Origin: Reyranella sp. | Lineage (GTDB): Bacteria; Pseudomonadota; Alphaproteobacteria; Reyranellales; Reyranellaceae | NCBI GenBank assembly: GCA_030679805.1 | Contig: JAUXST010000271.1 | Span: forward strand, 1-10,760 | DNA: 10,760 nucleotides | Direction of reading: 5' to 3' | In this document: positions 1-6,375 of the stretch, piece after piece | Numbering within the stretch: the first letter of the stretch is position 1 | Layout of the letters: every line of letters begins with the position of its first letter | Notes under the pieces: generated by a model | Seen by the model: only the letters and a program-made list of their open reading frames with translations | Database searches by the model: none | What the model was told of the DNA's origin: nothing | Translations under genes and position numbers: made by a program

Positions 1-188
1 GTGGCGTCGCCTTCCAGCAGCTCGATGTAGTTGGGGACGTCGTCGCGGTCGGGCTGGAAGCAGATGCAGCGCGGCTCCACTCCCTCCGGGGTCAGCTTGA
101 AGCCGAGCTGCTCCAGCTTGGTGGCGGTGCCCTCGAAGTCAGTGTGGCTGACCGAAAGGTGATCGATGTCGCGGGCCGAAATTTTCAT
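1..188 (-). CDS. VOC (glyoxalase-fold) family protein, N-terminal part only
   Basis: Reading the minus strand from the ATG at 188-186 gives about 62 residues that run off the left edge without a stop. The start MKISARDIDHLSVSHTDFEG is typical of a glyoxalase/dioxygenase (VOC) first beta strand, with an early D-H-L. It is followed by a helix (TATKLEQLGF) and by CICFQPDRDDVPNYIELLEG, which matches the strand ending in E-L in this fold. In such proteins the His near the start and the Glu of the IELLEG strand are usual metal ligands, so a metal-dependent lyase, dioxygenase or binding protein is plausible. The exact substrate cannot be told. No good ribosome-binding site precedes the ATG. The gene is divergent from the GST gene at 289. 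Confidence 0.72.
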   Translation of the reverse strand, partial: MKISARDIDHLSVSHTDFEGTATKLEQLGFKLTPEGVEPRCICFQPDRDDVPNYIELLEGDA

Positions 189-288
189 GCCCGGTCATAC
201 AGGCTTAACGGCCTCACGCTCAAGTGCGATGCTTGTCCGCAGGCGGCGTGCTAATGCCGCGCCGTTCACCGTTCCACTGGAGGAAAAC
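189..288. promoter_or_regulatory. Divergent intergenic region between the VOC gene and the GST gene
   Basis: These 100 bases separate two divergent starts and must hold both promoters. An open frame runs from 166 through this region into the GST gene, but it lacks codon-like composition and would overlap the VOC gene, so I treat it as noncoding. The one clear signal is the Shine-Dalgarno GGAGG at 279-283, five bases before the GST ATG. I could not pick a confident -35/-10 pair or operator. Confidence 0.45.
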
Positions 289-915
289 ATGTCAAAGATG
301 ACGCTTTACGGCATCTGGCTGAGCGGCCCGACCTACAAGGCGGGGCTCGCCATGTCGCTGATGGGCCAGGCTTTCGCCTACAAGCACGTCGATCTGCGCG
401 CCGGCGCCCACAAGCAGCCGGAGTATCTCGCGGTCAACCGCTATGGCCAGGTGCCGGCGCTGGTCGACGGCGACCTGAAACTCTGCCAGTCGGGCTCGAT
501 CCTGCTCTATCTCGCCGAGAAGTTCGGCAAGATGGGCGGCAAGACCGCCGAGGAGAAGGCGCGCGTGCGCGAGTGGCTGTTCTGGGAGTTCGACCGCCTG
601 GCGCCCAACGTCTATCGCCCGCGCGCCATCAAGAAGGGTTTTATGAAGGCCGAGGACAATGTCCTGCAGCTCTACACCGGCCTGGCCAACGACGCGCTGA
701 AGGTGCTGGACGCCTCGCTCGCCAAGTCGGCTTTCCTGGTCGGCGACGAGGCGACGATTGCTGACGTCGCCGTGTATGGCGACGTGGCTTATGCCGAGGA
801 AGGCGCCATCGATCTTGGGCCCTACGCCAACGTGAAGGCCTGGATGGCCCGGGTCGAAAGTCTGCCCGGCTTCAAGAAGTACGCCGACCTGCTGCCGCAG
901 CAGGACGTGGCCTGA
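289..915 (+). CDS. Glutathione S-transferase family protein
   Basis: This is a 208-residue soluble GST, the usual length for a bacterial one. The thioredoxin-like domain (residues 4-80) starts TLYGIWLSGPTYK. It contains the cis-proline segment GQVPALVDGD (53-62) and the glutathione gamma-glutamyl-binding segment QSGSILLYLAEKFG (67-80), where Q67-S68 stands in for the more common E-S. The all-helical C-terminal domain follows, with the N-capping box TIAD at 156-159. S12 or Y16 could be the catalytic residue; the class is unclear, and this protein is not YfcG-like as the other two GSTs here are. I chose ATG 289 over the upstream ATG at 166 because GGAGG lies five bases before it and GST homology begins there. 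It likely acts in cytosolic detoxification or thiol redox chemistry. The stop lies 12 bases from that of the convergent SRPBCC gene. Confidence 0.9.
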   Translation: MSKMTLYGIWLSGPTYKAGLAMSLMGQAFAYKHVDLRAGAHKQPEYLAVNRYGQVPALVDGDLKLCQSGSILLYLAEKFGKMGGKTAEEKARVREWLFWEFDRLAPNVYRPRAIKKGFMKAEDNVLQLYTGLANDALKVLDASLAKSAFLVGDEATIADVAVYGDVAYAEEGAIDLGPYANVKAWMARVESLPGFKKYADLLPQQDVA

Positions 916-927
916 GTGACTGGTGGA

Positions 928-1320
928 TCAGGCTTCCAGCGTCTTCTTCATGACGCCGGTCGCCTGATCCATCATCCCGCCGATTGCCGGCGCGAGTTCG
1001 TTGGGCAACAGGTCGATCGTCCAAACCAGCCGGCTCTTCGCCTCGCCGTCGGGAAACACCTGGACGGCGGCGTTGTAGTGGCTCGCCCGGCCTTCGACGA
1101 CCGCATAGACCAGCCGGCGCGCCTCGTCGTCGGTCGTCACCAGCCGCTCACGTGCCACCATGCCGTTGAAGAAGGTGACGACGCGGTCTCCCTTGTCCAT
1201 TTCAAGCGCCGTCAGGAAGCCCGGCGCCACGCGGGCATGGACGTGGCCGAAATCGCGGATCGCCGGCCACACCTGGTCGGCGGTGGCATCGAGGGAAATT
1301 TCACGGCGCAGGGTTGCTAT
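928..1320 (-). CDS. SRPBCC (START/Bet v1-like) family protein, probable AUA start
   Basis: The frame encodes a small polyketide-cyclase/dehydrase-type SRPBCC protein. Read from 1320 it begins (I)ATLRREISLDATADQVWPAIRDFG, the usual first strand and helix of the fold, followed by APGFLTALEMDKGDR, ARERLVTTDDEARRLVY and a C-terminal helix (GGMMDQATGVMKKTLEA). These proteins form a hydrophobic ligand cavity; no enzyme activity can be assigned. The first standard start in frame is GTG at 1272, but it would delete strand 1 and part of helix 1. The sequence upstream is family-like and has a Shine-Dalgarno AAGGAG at 1333-1328, exactly seven bases before an ATA codon at 1320-1318. That makes a 130-residue protein with a rare AUA start the best reading; a sequencing error is the alternative. 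It lies 79 bases downstream of the COG0523 GTPase on the same strand and is probably co-transcribed with it. Confidence 0.72.
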   Translation of the reverse strand: MATLRREISLDATADQVWPAIRDFGHVHARVAPGFLTALEMDKGDRVVTFFNGMVARERLVTTDDEARRLVYAVVEGRASHYNAAVQVFPDGEAKSRLVWTIDLLPNELAPAIGGMMDQATGVMKKTLEA

Positions 1321-1326
1321 CGCATT

Positions 1327-1344
1327 GCTCCTTGAGGGGGGAGC
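1327..1344 (-). promoter_or_regulatory. Ribosome-binding site in a small hairpin ahead of the SRPBCC gene
   Basis: On the minus strand AAGGAG (1333-1328) is the only good Shine-Dalgarno for the SRPBCC gene. Its GGAG lies inside one arm of a GC-rich 5-bp inverted repeat, GCTCC/GGAGC, with arms at 1344-1340 and 1331-1327 and an 8-base loop. Two bases after the Shine-Dalgarno there is also an out-of-frame ATG-CGA-TAG (1325-1317). The hairpin could hold back translation, but at 5 bp it may be chance. Confidence 0.35.
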
Positions 1345-1399
1345 GCCATCTAGGCCGGCCGGCCGCTCGTCGTCTGGCGGCTTTCGGACCCGGTCGCCG

Positions 1400-2434
1400 T
1401 CAGCCCGTCTCCCTCATCTGCTGCCAGCTTTCCTCGACACTGGCGCGATCAAGGTCGCGGGTGATGAACACCAGCCGCGAGCGCCGGTCGGCATCCGGCC
1501 AGCGCGCGAGCAGGGTAGGCGGATGGAAGGTGCGGTGAACGCCGTGGATCACCAGCGGCTGCTCCTCGCCCACGACGTTCAGCACGCCTTTCACCCGTAG
1601 CAGTTTGTCTCCCCACGAGGCGCGGACCGCCATCAGCCAGGGATTGAAACGGTCCCAGTCCAGCGGCTCGTCGAAGGTCAGGCAGAATGAGCCGATATGT
1701 GCGTCGTGGCGCGAGCGGTCGACGTGATGGTGGTGATGCCGGTGCGCTTCGGCACCGAGCCAGGTGCGAACACGATCGCTCTTGCCGGCGGGATCGAACG
1801 GCCCGGAATCGAACAGAAGCGCGGGATCGATCTCGCCCTGCACGATCTCGTAAAGCGCCGCCCCCGGATTGAGATCCTCCAGACGCACGCGCAGATGAGC
1901 GCTGGTGTCGATGTCGGCGATGTCGGTCTTGCTGATCAACAGGCGGTCGGCAACGGCTGCCTGCTTCACCGCCTCGGCATGTTCGTCGAGCTGACGCGCA
2001 CCGTTCACGGCATCGACAGTCACCACCACGCCGTCGACGCGATAGTCGTGGCTGATCATCGGGTTGTTGAGCAGGAGCTGCAGGATCGGCGCCGGATCGG
2101 CGAGGCCCGTCGTCTCCAGTAGCACGCGGTCGAAGGGCGGCGCCGTGCCGGCCGCGCGGCGCTTGGCAATGTCGCGCAAGGTGCGGTCGAGATCCCCCTG
2201 GATGGTGCAGCAGACGCACCCCGACTGCAGCAGCACCATGTCGCCGCCGACCTGCTCCATGAACAGGTGGTCGAGACCGACGTCACCGAACTCGTTCACC
2301 AGCACGAGGCTTCGCGCCATGCGCGGATCGCCCAGCACGCGGTTGAGCAGGGTGGTCTTGCCGATGCCGAGGAAGCCGGTGATCAGTGTCACCGGCAGGC
2401 GCTCGGCCGACTTGTCGCGATCGAAGAGACTCAT
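1400..2434 (-). CDS. COG0523/CobW-family G3E GTPase, putative metal chaperone
   Basis: This 344-residue protein has the full G3E GTPase layout. Walker A is GFLGIGKT (20-27), the metal-binding CxCC motif is GCVCC (72-76), the Walker B region is LLETTGLADP (105-114), and the guanine-specificity motif appears as SKTD (168-171) instead of the textbook NKxD. A histidine-rich stretch, HRHHHHH plus RHDAH (231-246), follows. The CobW C-terminal domain is at about 250-340 (FCLTFDEPLDWDRFNPWLM...RLVFITRDLD). Family members bind Zn or Co through the CxCC and His region and deliver metal to client proteins by GTP hydrolysis in the cytosol. Without the cobalamin gene neighbourhood this is better read as a zinc-type chaperone than CobW proper. 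The start ATG 2434 has no clear Shine-Dalgarno. It is divergent from the cyclase gene, which encodes a family known to use metal, and an SRPBCC gene follows it. Confidence 0.92.
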   Translation of the reverse strand: MSLFDRDKSAERLPVTLITGFLGIGKTTLLNRVLGDPRMARSLVLVNEFGDVGLDHLFMEQVGGDMVLLQSGCVCCTIQGDLDRTLRDIAKRRAAGTAPPFDRVLLETTGLADPAPILQLLLNNPMISHDYRVDGVVVTVDAVNGARQLDEHAEAVKQAAVADRLLISKTDIADIDTSAHLRVRLEDLNPGAALYEIVQGEIDPALLFDSGPFDPAGKSDRVRTWLGAEAHRHHHHHVDRSRHDAHIGSFCLTFDEPLDWDRFNPWLMAVRASWGDKLLRVKGVLNVVGEEQPLVIHGVHRTFHPPTLLARWPDADRRSRLVFITRDLDRASVEESWQQMRETG

Positions 2435-2552
2435 TGCACAGGAAGTGTCAGTTTCACGACTGTTACAACGTGGCGTTGCCGACTCGTCTTGACGTGACGA
2501 AGGAACGGCATGACGCTGGCATCGTCAACAACAAAGCAAAGGAGGAGCGGCC
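2435..2552. promoter_or_regulatory. Divergent control region between the GTPase and cyclase genes
   Basis: These 118 bases separate divergent starts. The only strong element is the Shine-Dalgarno AAAGGAGGAG (2538-2547), about seven bases before the cyclase ATG. A short GTTACAAC (about 2460-2467) is close to self-complementary. I looked for a Zur-type palindrome such as those that often control COG0523 genes and saw none convincing. Confidence 0.4.
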
Positions 2553-3635
2553 ATGGATGCAAGATATCTTCAGGACAAGGAAGAACTCAAGTCGTCGGCG
2601 CAGGGTGTTGACGAAGATCGTCGTTCCTTCCTGACGGCCGGTTTGGTCGGCGGCGCGGTTGCGGCCGGTGCGCTCGTCGCGGGTGCAGCGCACGCTCAGC
2701 AGGTCGCCCAGGCGCCGGCGCTTTCCGACAAAGTGTGGTGGCCGCATCCCAAATGGGGCAAGGATGATGTCGCCGGTGCCTCGAACTGGATGACGCCGGC
2801 CAAGGTCCTCGACACGGTGAAGTGGATCAAGGACGGCAAGGTCTACCGCATCGGCCGGATGTACGAATCGGGAATGCCCAAGTTCGGCGAGCGCGCCTTC
2901 ACCATGCGCATTCCGGGCTCACCGACGGGCGGCCCGTTCGGCACCAACAAGCTGATCTATCATGACGAGTTTCTCGCCACTGAGATCGGTCAGACTGGCA
3001 CGCAGTTCGACGGACTCGGCCACATCGGCATCCAGATGGGCAAGGACGGCGACAAGAACGAGATGCGCTACTACAACGGCCACACCGAACAGGAGATCGG
3101 CGGCGCCTATGGCCTTGCCGTGCTCGGCGTCGAGAACGTCAAGCCGTTCTTCACCCGCGGCCATCTGTTCGACGTCGAAGCGGTCAAGGGCAAGATGATG
3201 GAGGCAGGCCAGGAGATCACCGTCGCCGACCTGCGCGCGGCCCTGCAGAAGCAGAACATGCAGGAAGCCGACATCAAGGAAGGCGATGCGGTGTTCTTCA
3301 ACACCGGCTGGGGCAAGCTGTGGCTGAAGAACAACGACAAGTTCAACGGCGGCGAGCCCGGCATCGGCCTGGAAGTCGCCAAATGGTGCATCGACAAAGG
3401 CATCAGCCTGACCGGCGCCGACCAGTGGGCGACCGAGGTCGTGCCCAACCCGAACAAGGATCTGGCGTTCGCCGTGCACGGAGAACTGATCTGCAAGAAC
3501 GGCATCTTCAACCACGAGAATCTCGACTTCACGGGGCTGATCGCCGACAAGAAGTATCAGTTCGCCTACATCTTCTCGCCGGCGCCCATCAAGGGCGCCA
3601 CGGGATCCAACGGCGGCCCGATAGCGGTTACCTGA
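2553..3635 (+). CDS. Tat-exported cyclase-family (kynurenine formamidase-like) hydrolase
   Basis: This 360-residue protein has a twin-arginine signal: DRRSFLTAG at residues 22-30, a hydrophobic stretch to about 46, then AHA|QQ cleavage near 48. The mature part fits the cyclase family (Pfam PF04199), which includes kynurenine formamidase and isatin hydrolase, metal-dependent hydrolases of amides or lactones. The metal-site motif reads TGTQFDGLGH (148-157), where the classic form is GTHxDxPxH, so Gln replaces the second ligand His. Later family segments are GDAVFFNTGWG, TGADQWATEV and AVHGELICKNGIFNHENLDF. Export through Tat fits folding around a metal in the cytosol. The start is fixed by AAAGGAGGAG seven bases upstream. 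The gene is divergent from a metal-chaperone GTPase and is closed by a terminator at 3674-3708. The substrate is unknown. Confidence 0.88.
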   Translation: MDARYLQDKEELKSSAQGVDEDRRSFLTAGLVGGAVAAGALVAGAAHAQQVAQAPALSDKVWWPHPKWGKDDVAGASNWMTPAKVLDTVKWIKDGKVYRIGRMYESGMPKFGERAFTMRIPGSPTGGPFGTNKLIYHDEFLATEIGQTGTQFDGLGHIGIQMGKDGDKNEMRYYNGHTEQEIGGAYGLAVLGVENVKPFFTRGHLFDVEAVKGKMMEAGQEITVADLRAALQKQNMQEADIKEGDAVFFNTGWGKLWLKNNDKFNGGEPGIGLEVAKWCIDKGISLTGADQWATEVVPNPNKDLAFAVHGELICKNGIFNHENLDFTGLIADKKYQFAYIFSPAPIKGATGSNGGPIAVT

Positions 3636-3648
3636 GGCCGAGGTAACC
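3626..3648 (+). repeat. Perfect 8-bp inverted repeat over the cyclase stop codon
   Basis: GGTTACCT (3626-3633) and AGGTAACC (3641-3648) are perfect reverse complements with a 7-base spacer. The TGA stop of the cyclase gene (3633-3635) lies at the inner edge of the first arm. In mRNA this would form a hairpin right at the end of translation, 25 bases before the rho-independent terminator. It could protect the 3' end or be a protein-binding site. Confidence 0.6.
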
Positions 3649-3673
3649 TGACCGCACGGCGGCTCGTGCCCCG

Positions 3674-3708
3674 AAACGCCCTCGCGCAAGCGGGGGCGTT
3701 TTGCTTTG
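3674..3708 (+). terminator. Rho-independent terminator after the cyclase gene
   Basis: A 12-bp stem, AAACGCCCTCGC (3674-3685) with GCGGGGGCGTTT (3690-3701), contains one G-U pair and is closed by the GNRA tetraloop GCAA. It is followed by T-rich TGCTTT. It separates the cyclase gene from the serine hydrolase gene, whose Shine-Dalgarno begins 19 bases later, so the hydrolase either has a promoter inside this short gap or depends on readthrough. Confidence 0.88.
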
Positions 3709-3738
3709 ATGCTGCCCCAGAATTCCGGAGGAAAGACC

Positions 3739-5040
3739 ATGTCGATGTTCCGTACGGCCGCGGCGACCGCCCTTGTGCTCGGCATGGCATTGCCGTTCGC
3801 CCGACCGGGGGGCGCCCAGGGTATTCCCAAGGTGCAGACACCCGAGGAGGTCGGCTTCCTGTCGACCCGCCTGAAGAACCTGAGCGACCGGCTGAACGAG
3901 GGCGTCAAGAACAACGAGCTGCCGGGCGCGGTCGTGCTGATCGTGCGCAACGGCCGGATCGTGATGTTCGACTCCTTCGGCTTCCGCGACAAGGAAGCCA
4001 AGGTGCCGATGACCAACGACACGATCTTCCGCATCGCCTCCATGACCAAGCCGATCGTCACCGTGGCGGCGATGATCCTGATGGAGGAGGGCAAGATCAC
4101 CTTGGCCGACCCGGTGTCGCGCTACATCCCGGCCTTCGCCGAGACCAAGGTGGCGGTGCCGAAGAACAAGAGTGACGGCACGGTCGAATACGTCCCCGAG
4201 CCGCAGACGCGGCCGATGACGGTACAGGACCTGATGCGCCACACCTCGGGCCTGACCTACGGCGCGATCGGCGCCAACCCGATCAAGCAGTCCTACGTCG
4301 ACATGAAGGTCGCCGACCGCAACCAGACCACCGCCGAGATGGCCGACAAGCTCGCCAAGCTCTCCTTGCTCTACCAGCCCGGCACGACGTGGGAATATTC
4401 CATGTCGACCGATGTGCTGGGGCGCGTCGTCGAGGTCGCCTCGGGCATGCCGCTCAACAAGTTCATCGAGGAGCGCATCACCAAGCCGCTCAAGATGGGC
4501 GACACCGCCTTCGAGGTCTCGGCCGACAAGAAGGCGCGCGGCGCCAAGCCGATGAAGGAAGGACCCAAGAACGAGCTGCCGGCCATTCCCGATGTGACGG
4601 AGAAATTCACCTTCCGCTCGGGCGGTGGCGGTATGGTCTCGACCGCCGCCGACTACGCGCGTTTCCTGCAGATGTTCGCCAACGGCGGCCAGCTCGACGG
4701 CGTGCGGCTGATCTCGCGCAAGACCATCGACCTGATGACGGCCGATGCGCTCCCGCCCCGCGTGAAGATGGGCGCCGACATGTGGCGCTTCGAGGCGCTC
4801 GAGCCCAGCGCCCGCATGGGCCAGGGTTTCGGCCTGGGCTTCGCGATCCGTATTGACGTCGGCCGCAATCCGCTGCCCGGGACGCCCGGCGACTACTACT
4901 GGGGCGGCGCCTATGGCACCTATTTCTGGCACGACCCGAAGGAGCGGCTCTACGTCGTGTTCATGATGCAGTCGCCGGCCGCTCGGCTCCGCTACCGCTA
5001 CCTGATGCGCGATCTCGTCTATCAGGCGATGGTGAACTGA
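3739..5040 (+). CDS. Exported serine hydrolase, beta-lactamase/esterase (class C-like, COG1680) family
   Basis: This 433-residue protein begins with a Sec-type signal peptide (MSMFRTAAATALVLGMALPF, cleavage near GGA|QG at 26), so it is probably periplasmic. The penicillin-recognising fold motifs are in order: SMTK (101-104) with nucleophile S101 and K104 in IFRIASMTKPI; MRHTSGL (166-172); the Tyr motif as WEYSMSTDVLG (218-228), with Y220 in the YxN position; and the C-terminal WGGAYGTYFWHDP (388-400) in place of KTG. This pattern is typical of esterase-like members (EstB or D-aminopeptidase type) more than of true AmpC beta-lactamases. The likely reaction is hydrolysis of an ester, lactone or peptide. 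Start ATG 3739 is preceded by GGAGG (3727-3731) at seven bases; an in-frame ATG at 3706 lies in the terminator T-tract and is rejected. The gene is convergent with the racemase gene. Confidence 0.92.
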   Translation: MSMFRTAAATALVLGMALPFARPGGAQGIPKVQTPEEVGFLSTRLKNLSDRLNEGVKNNELPGAVVLIVRNGRIVMFDSFGFRDKEAKVPMTNDTIFRIASMTKPIVTVAAMILMEEGKITLADPVSRYIPAFAETKVAVPKNKSDGTVEYVPEPQTRPMTVQDLMRHTSGLTYGAIGANPIKQSYVDMKVADRNQTTAEMADKLAKLSLLYQPGTTWEYSMSTDVLGRVVEVASGMPLNKFIEERITKPLKMGDTAFEVSADKKARGAKPMKEGPKNELPAIPDVTEKFTFRSGGGGMVSTAADYARFLQMFANGGQLDGVRLISRKTIDLMTADALPPRVKMGADMWRFEALEPSARMGQGFGLGFAIRIDVGRNPLPGTPGDYYWGGAYGTYFWHDPKERLYVVFMMQSPAARLRYRYLMRDLVYQAMVN

Positions 5041-5113
5041 CGGGGCAGATTCTCGCGGAATAGACGCACCTCAAGAAGGCTCGCGGGCCGATGATGCCTG
5101 ATCGGAACGGACT

Positions 5114-5857
5114 CTACGCCGCCGCCGGCTTCGACGATCCTTCGATCGCGCGCCTGAGCGCCGCCCGCGCCAGCAGGCGCGTGGAGTCGAGCGTCGGCAG
5201 GGGCGAGTTCGCGTCGCTCAGGATCAGCGGGATTTCGGTGCAGCCCAGCACGACGGCGTCGCAGCCCTGATCCTTCATCCGCCCGATTACCTGCTGGAAG
5301 TAGGCGACCGACTGGGGCTTGAAGCTGCTGCAGACCAGCTCGTCCATGATGATGCGGTTGCATTCGTCGCGCTCGGCGGCGCTGGGGCGGACGTATTTCA
5401 GCCCGCGGGCGGTAAGCTTCTCCGGATAGACCTCGCTGTCGACCAGCCAGCGCGTCCCGGTGATGCCGATGGTGCGGAAGCCGCGCTCGACGGCATGCTG
5501 GGCGGCGACCTCGGCGATGTGGAGCCAGGGAAGCGGCGAGCGCGGCATGACGTAGGGCAGGGCCTGGTGGATGGTGTTGTCGGGGCAGATCAGGAAGTCG
5601 GCGCCCGCCCTGGCGAGCTTGTCGGCAGAGGCCAGCATCAACTCGCCCACGCCCTGCCAGTCGTCGCGATAGATGTGGGCCATGTAGTCGGCGAGCGACG
5701 GCGTGTGCATCGAGACTTCGGGATGCGCGTGGGGGCCGAGCAACCCGGCGCCCTCGACACAAATCGTGCGATAGCAGAGGGCCGCTCCTTCGGCAGAGCA
5801 GGCCGCGATGCCGATGTGCTTCGGCCCGGTGTGTTTTTGTAGGTGCGTCTCGGTCAT
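5114..5857 (-). CDS. Aspartate/glutamate racemase-family protein
   Basis: This 247-residue protein has two-cysteine racemase architecture. The N-terminal lobe opens HIGIAACSAEGAALCY. The first catalytic cysteine would be C91 in LICPDNTIHQA, and the second is C206 in VVLGCTEIPLIL (202-213). Between the lobes lies GFRTIGITGTRWLVDSEVY. In standard members the first Cys is next to Asn-Thr (CNT); here Pro-Asp is inserted to give CPDNT. PLP-independent racemases of this family interconvert L and D amino acids, but the superfamily also includes hydantoin racemases and decarboxylases, so the substrate is open. Its ATG overlaps the stop of the upstream DUF1993 gene (ATGA, 5857-5854), so translation is probably coupled. 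It lies 73 bases from the convergent serine hydrolase gene, and I see no clear terminator between them. Confidence 0.88.
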   Translation of the reverse strand: MTETHLQKHTGPKHIGIAACSAEGAALCYRTICVEGAGLLGPHAHPEVSMHTPSLADYMAHIYRDDWQGVGELMLASADKLARAGADFLICPDNTIHQALPYVMPRSPLPWLHIAEVAAQHAVERGFRTIGITGTRWLVDSEVYPEKLTARGLKYVRPSAAERDECNRIIMDELVCSSFKPQSVAYFQQVIGRMKDQGCDAVVLGCTEIPLILSDANSPLPTLDSTRLLARAALRRAIEGSSKPAAA

Positions 5858-6375
5858 TTCTTCAGGCGCATCCGGCCCAGGAAATCGCGCTTGCCCAGCG
5901 GCACGCCCTTCGACCGCAGGATGTCGTAGGCGGTGGTGGCGTGGAAGTAGAAATTCGGCAGCGAGAACGACTGGATGAACCCCTCTGCCGTGAATGGAAT
6001 CTTGGTGTCGCGGATCTGGAAGACGACGTCCTTTCCTTCGAGCGCGTTAACGTCGGCGGGTATCAGTTGCTCCAGCGCCTCTCGTGCCTCCGTCACGGCT
6101 TTCTGCAGGCCGGCATAGTCGAGCGGCGGCAACTGGGCGGGCGGCGCGAACAGGCCGGCCTTGACGCCGCGCATCGCCCCGATCGCATGATGCGCCGTGG
6201 CCAGAACCTGAAACCGGAACGGCAGCATATCGGGATAGAGGCGCGTCTCGACGATCTCGTTGGGATCGATCTTGTTTTCCTGGAAGTGGGCGAGGCCGCG
6301 GCCGAGGAAGCCCTCCATGCCGCCCAGGGTCTGCAGGTAGTTGGTTACACTGAGGTCATAGAGTGAAATGGCCAC
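5854..6375 (-). CDS. DUF1993 domain-containing protein
   Basis: This 173-residue protein matches DUF1993 along its whole length. It has the N-terminal LYDLSVTNYLQTLGGMEGFL helix, the central RLYPDMLPFRFQVLATAHHA, and the very typical C-terminal NFYFHATTAYDILRSKG followed by PLGKRDFLG. Family members are small helical proteins that resemble the DinB/YfiT four-helix bundle; H61-H62 and H144 could be metal ligands, but the function is not known. The start is GTG at 6375, with GGGGAGG (6392-6386) ten bases upstream, a slightly long gap. No in-frame ATG is available. It is the first gene of a two-gene unit with the racemase, and its promoter region carries a perfect inverted repeat. Confidence 0.9.
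   Translation of the reverse strand: MAISLYDLSVTNYLQTLGGMEGFLGRGLAHFQENKIDPNEIVETRLYPDMLPFRFQVLATAHHAIGAMRGVKAGLFAPPAQLPPLDYAGLQKAVTEAREALEQLIPADVNALEGKDVVFQIRDTKIPFTAEGFIQSFSLPNFYFHATTAYDILRSKGVPLGKRDFLGRMRLKK

Noticed and set aside
1353..1364. GGCCGGCCGGCC, a self-complementary run between the GTPase and SRPBCC genes
   Set aside because: Such GC palindromes are common by chance in a GC-rich genome, and nothing next to it suggests a function.
916..1600. Plus-strand open frames opposite the SRPBCC and GTPase genes
   Set aside because: There is no ribosome-binding site and no protein family match, while the minus-strand frames show clear domains.
1723..1741. Run of histidine codons in the GTPase gene, considered as a simple repeat or frameshift slip site
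   Set aside because: His-rich loops between the GTPase and C-terminal domains are normal in COG0523 metal chaperones, and the frame is intact on both sides.
2443..2470. TGTCAGTTTCACGAC upstream of the GTPase gene, loosely similar to the WYL operator candidate at 8234-8252
   Set aside because: The match is partial and the second arm is missing, so a shared regulator is not supported.
3628..4932. Long open frame on the minus strand opposite the serine hydrolase gene (434 codons)
   Set aside because: It is an antisense shadow: the plus strand has a signal peptide, a Shine-Dalgarno and all catalytic motifs, while the minus frame has no recognisable domain and an R/H/G-rich composition typical of shadow frames.
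3739..5040. Possible antibiotic-resistance beta-lactamase
   Set aside because: The motifs (SMTK, YSM, WGGAYGT) fit esterase-like members of the superfamily; the YxN and KTG motifs of AmpC are not present in standard form.
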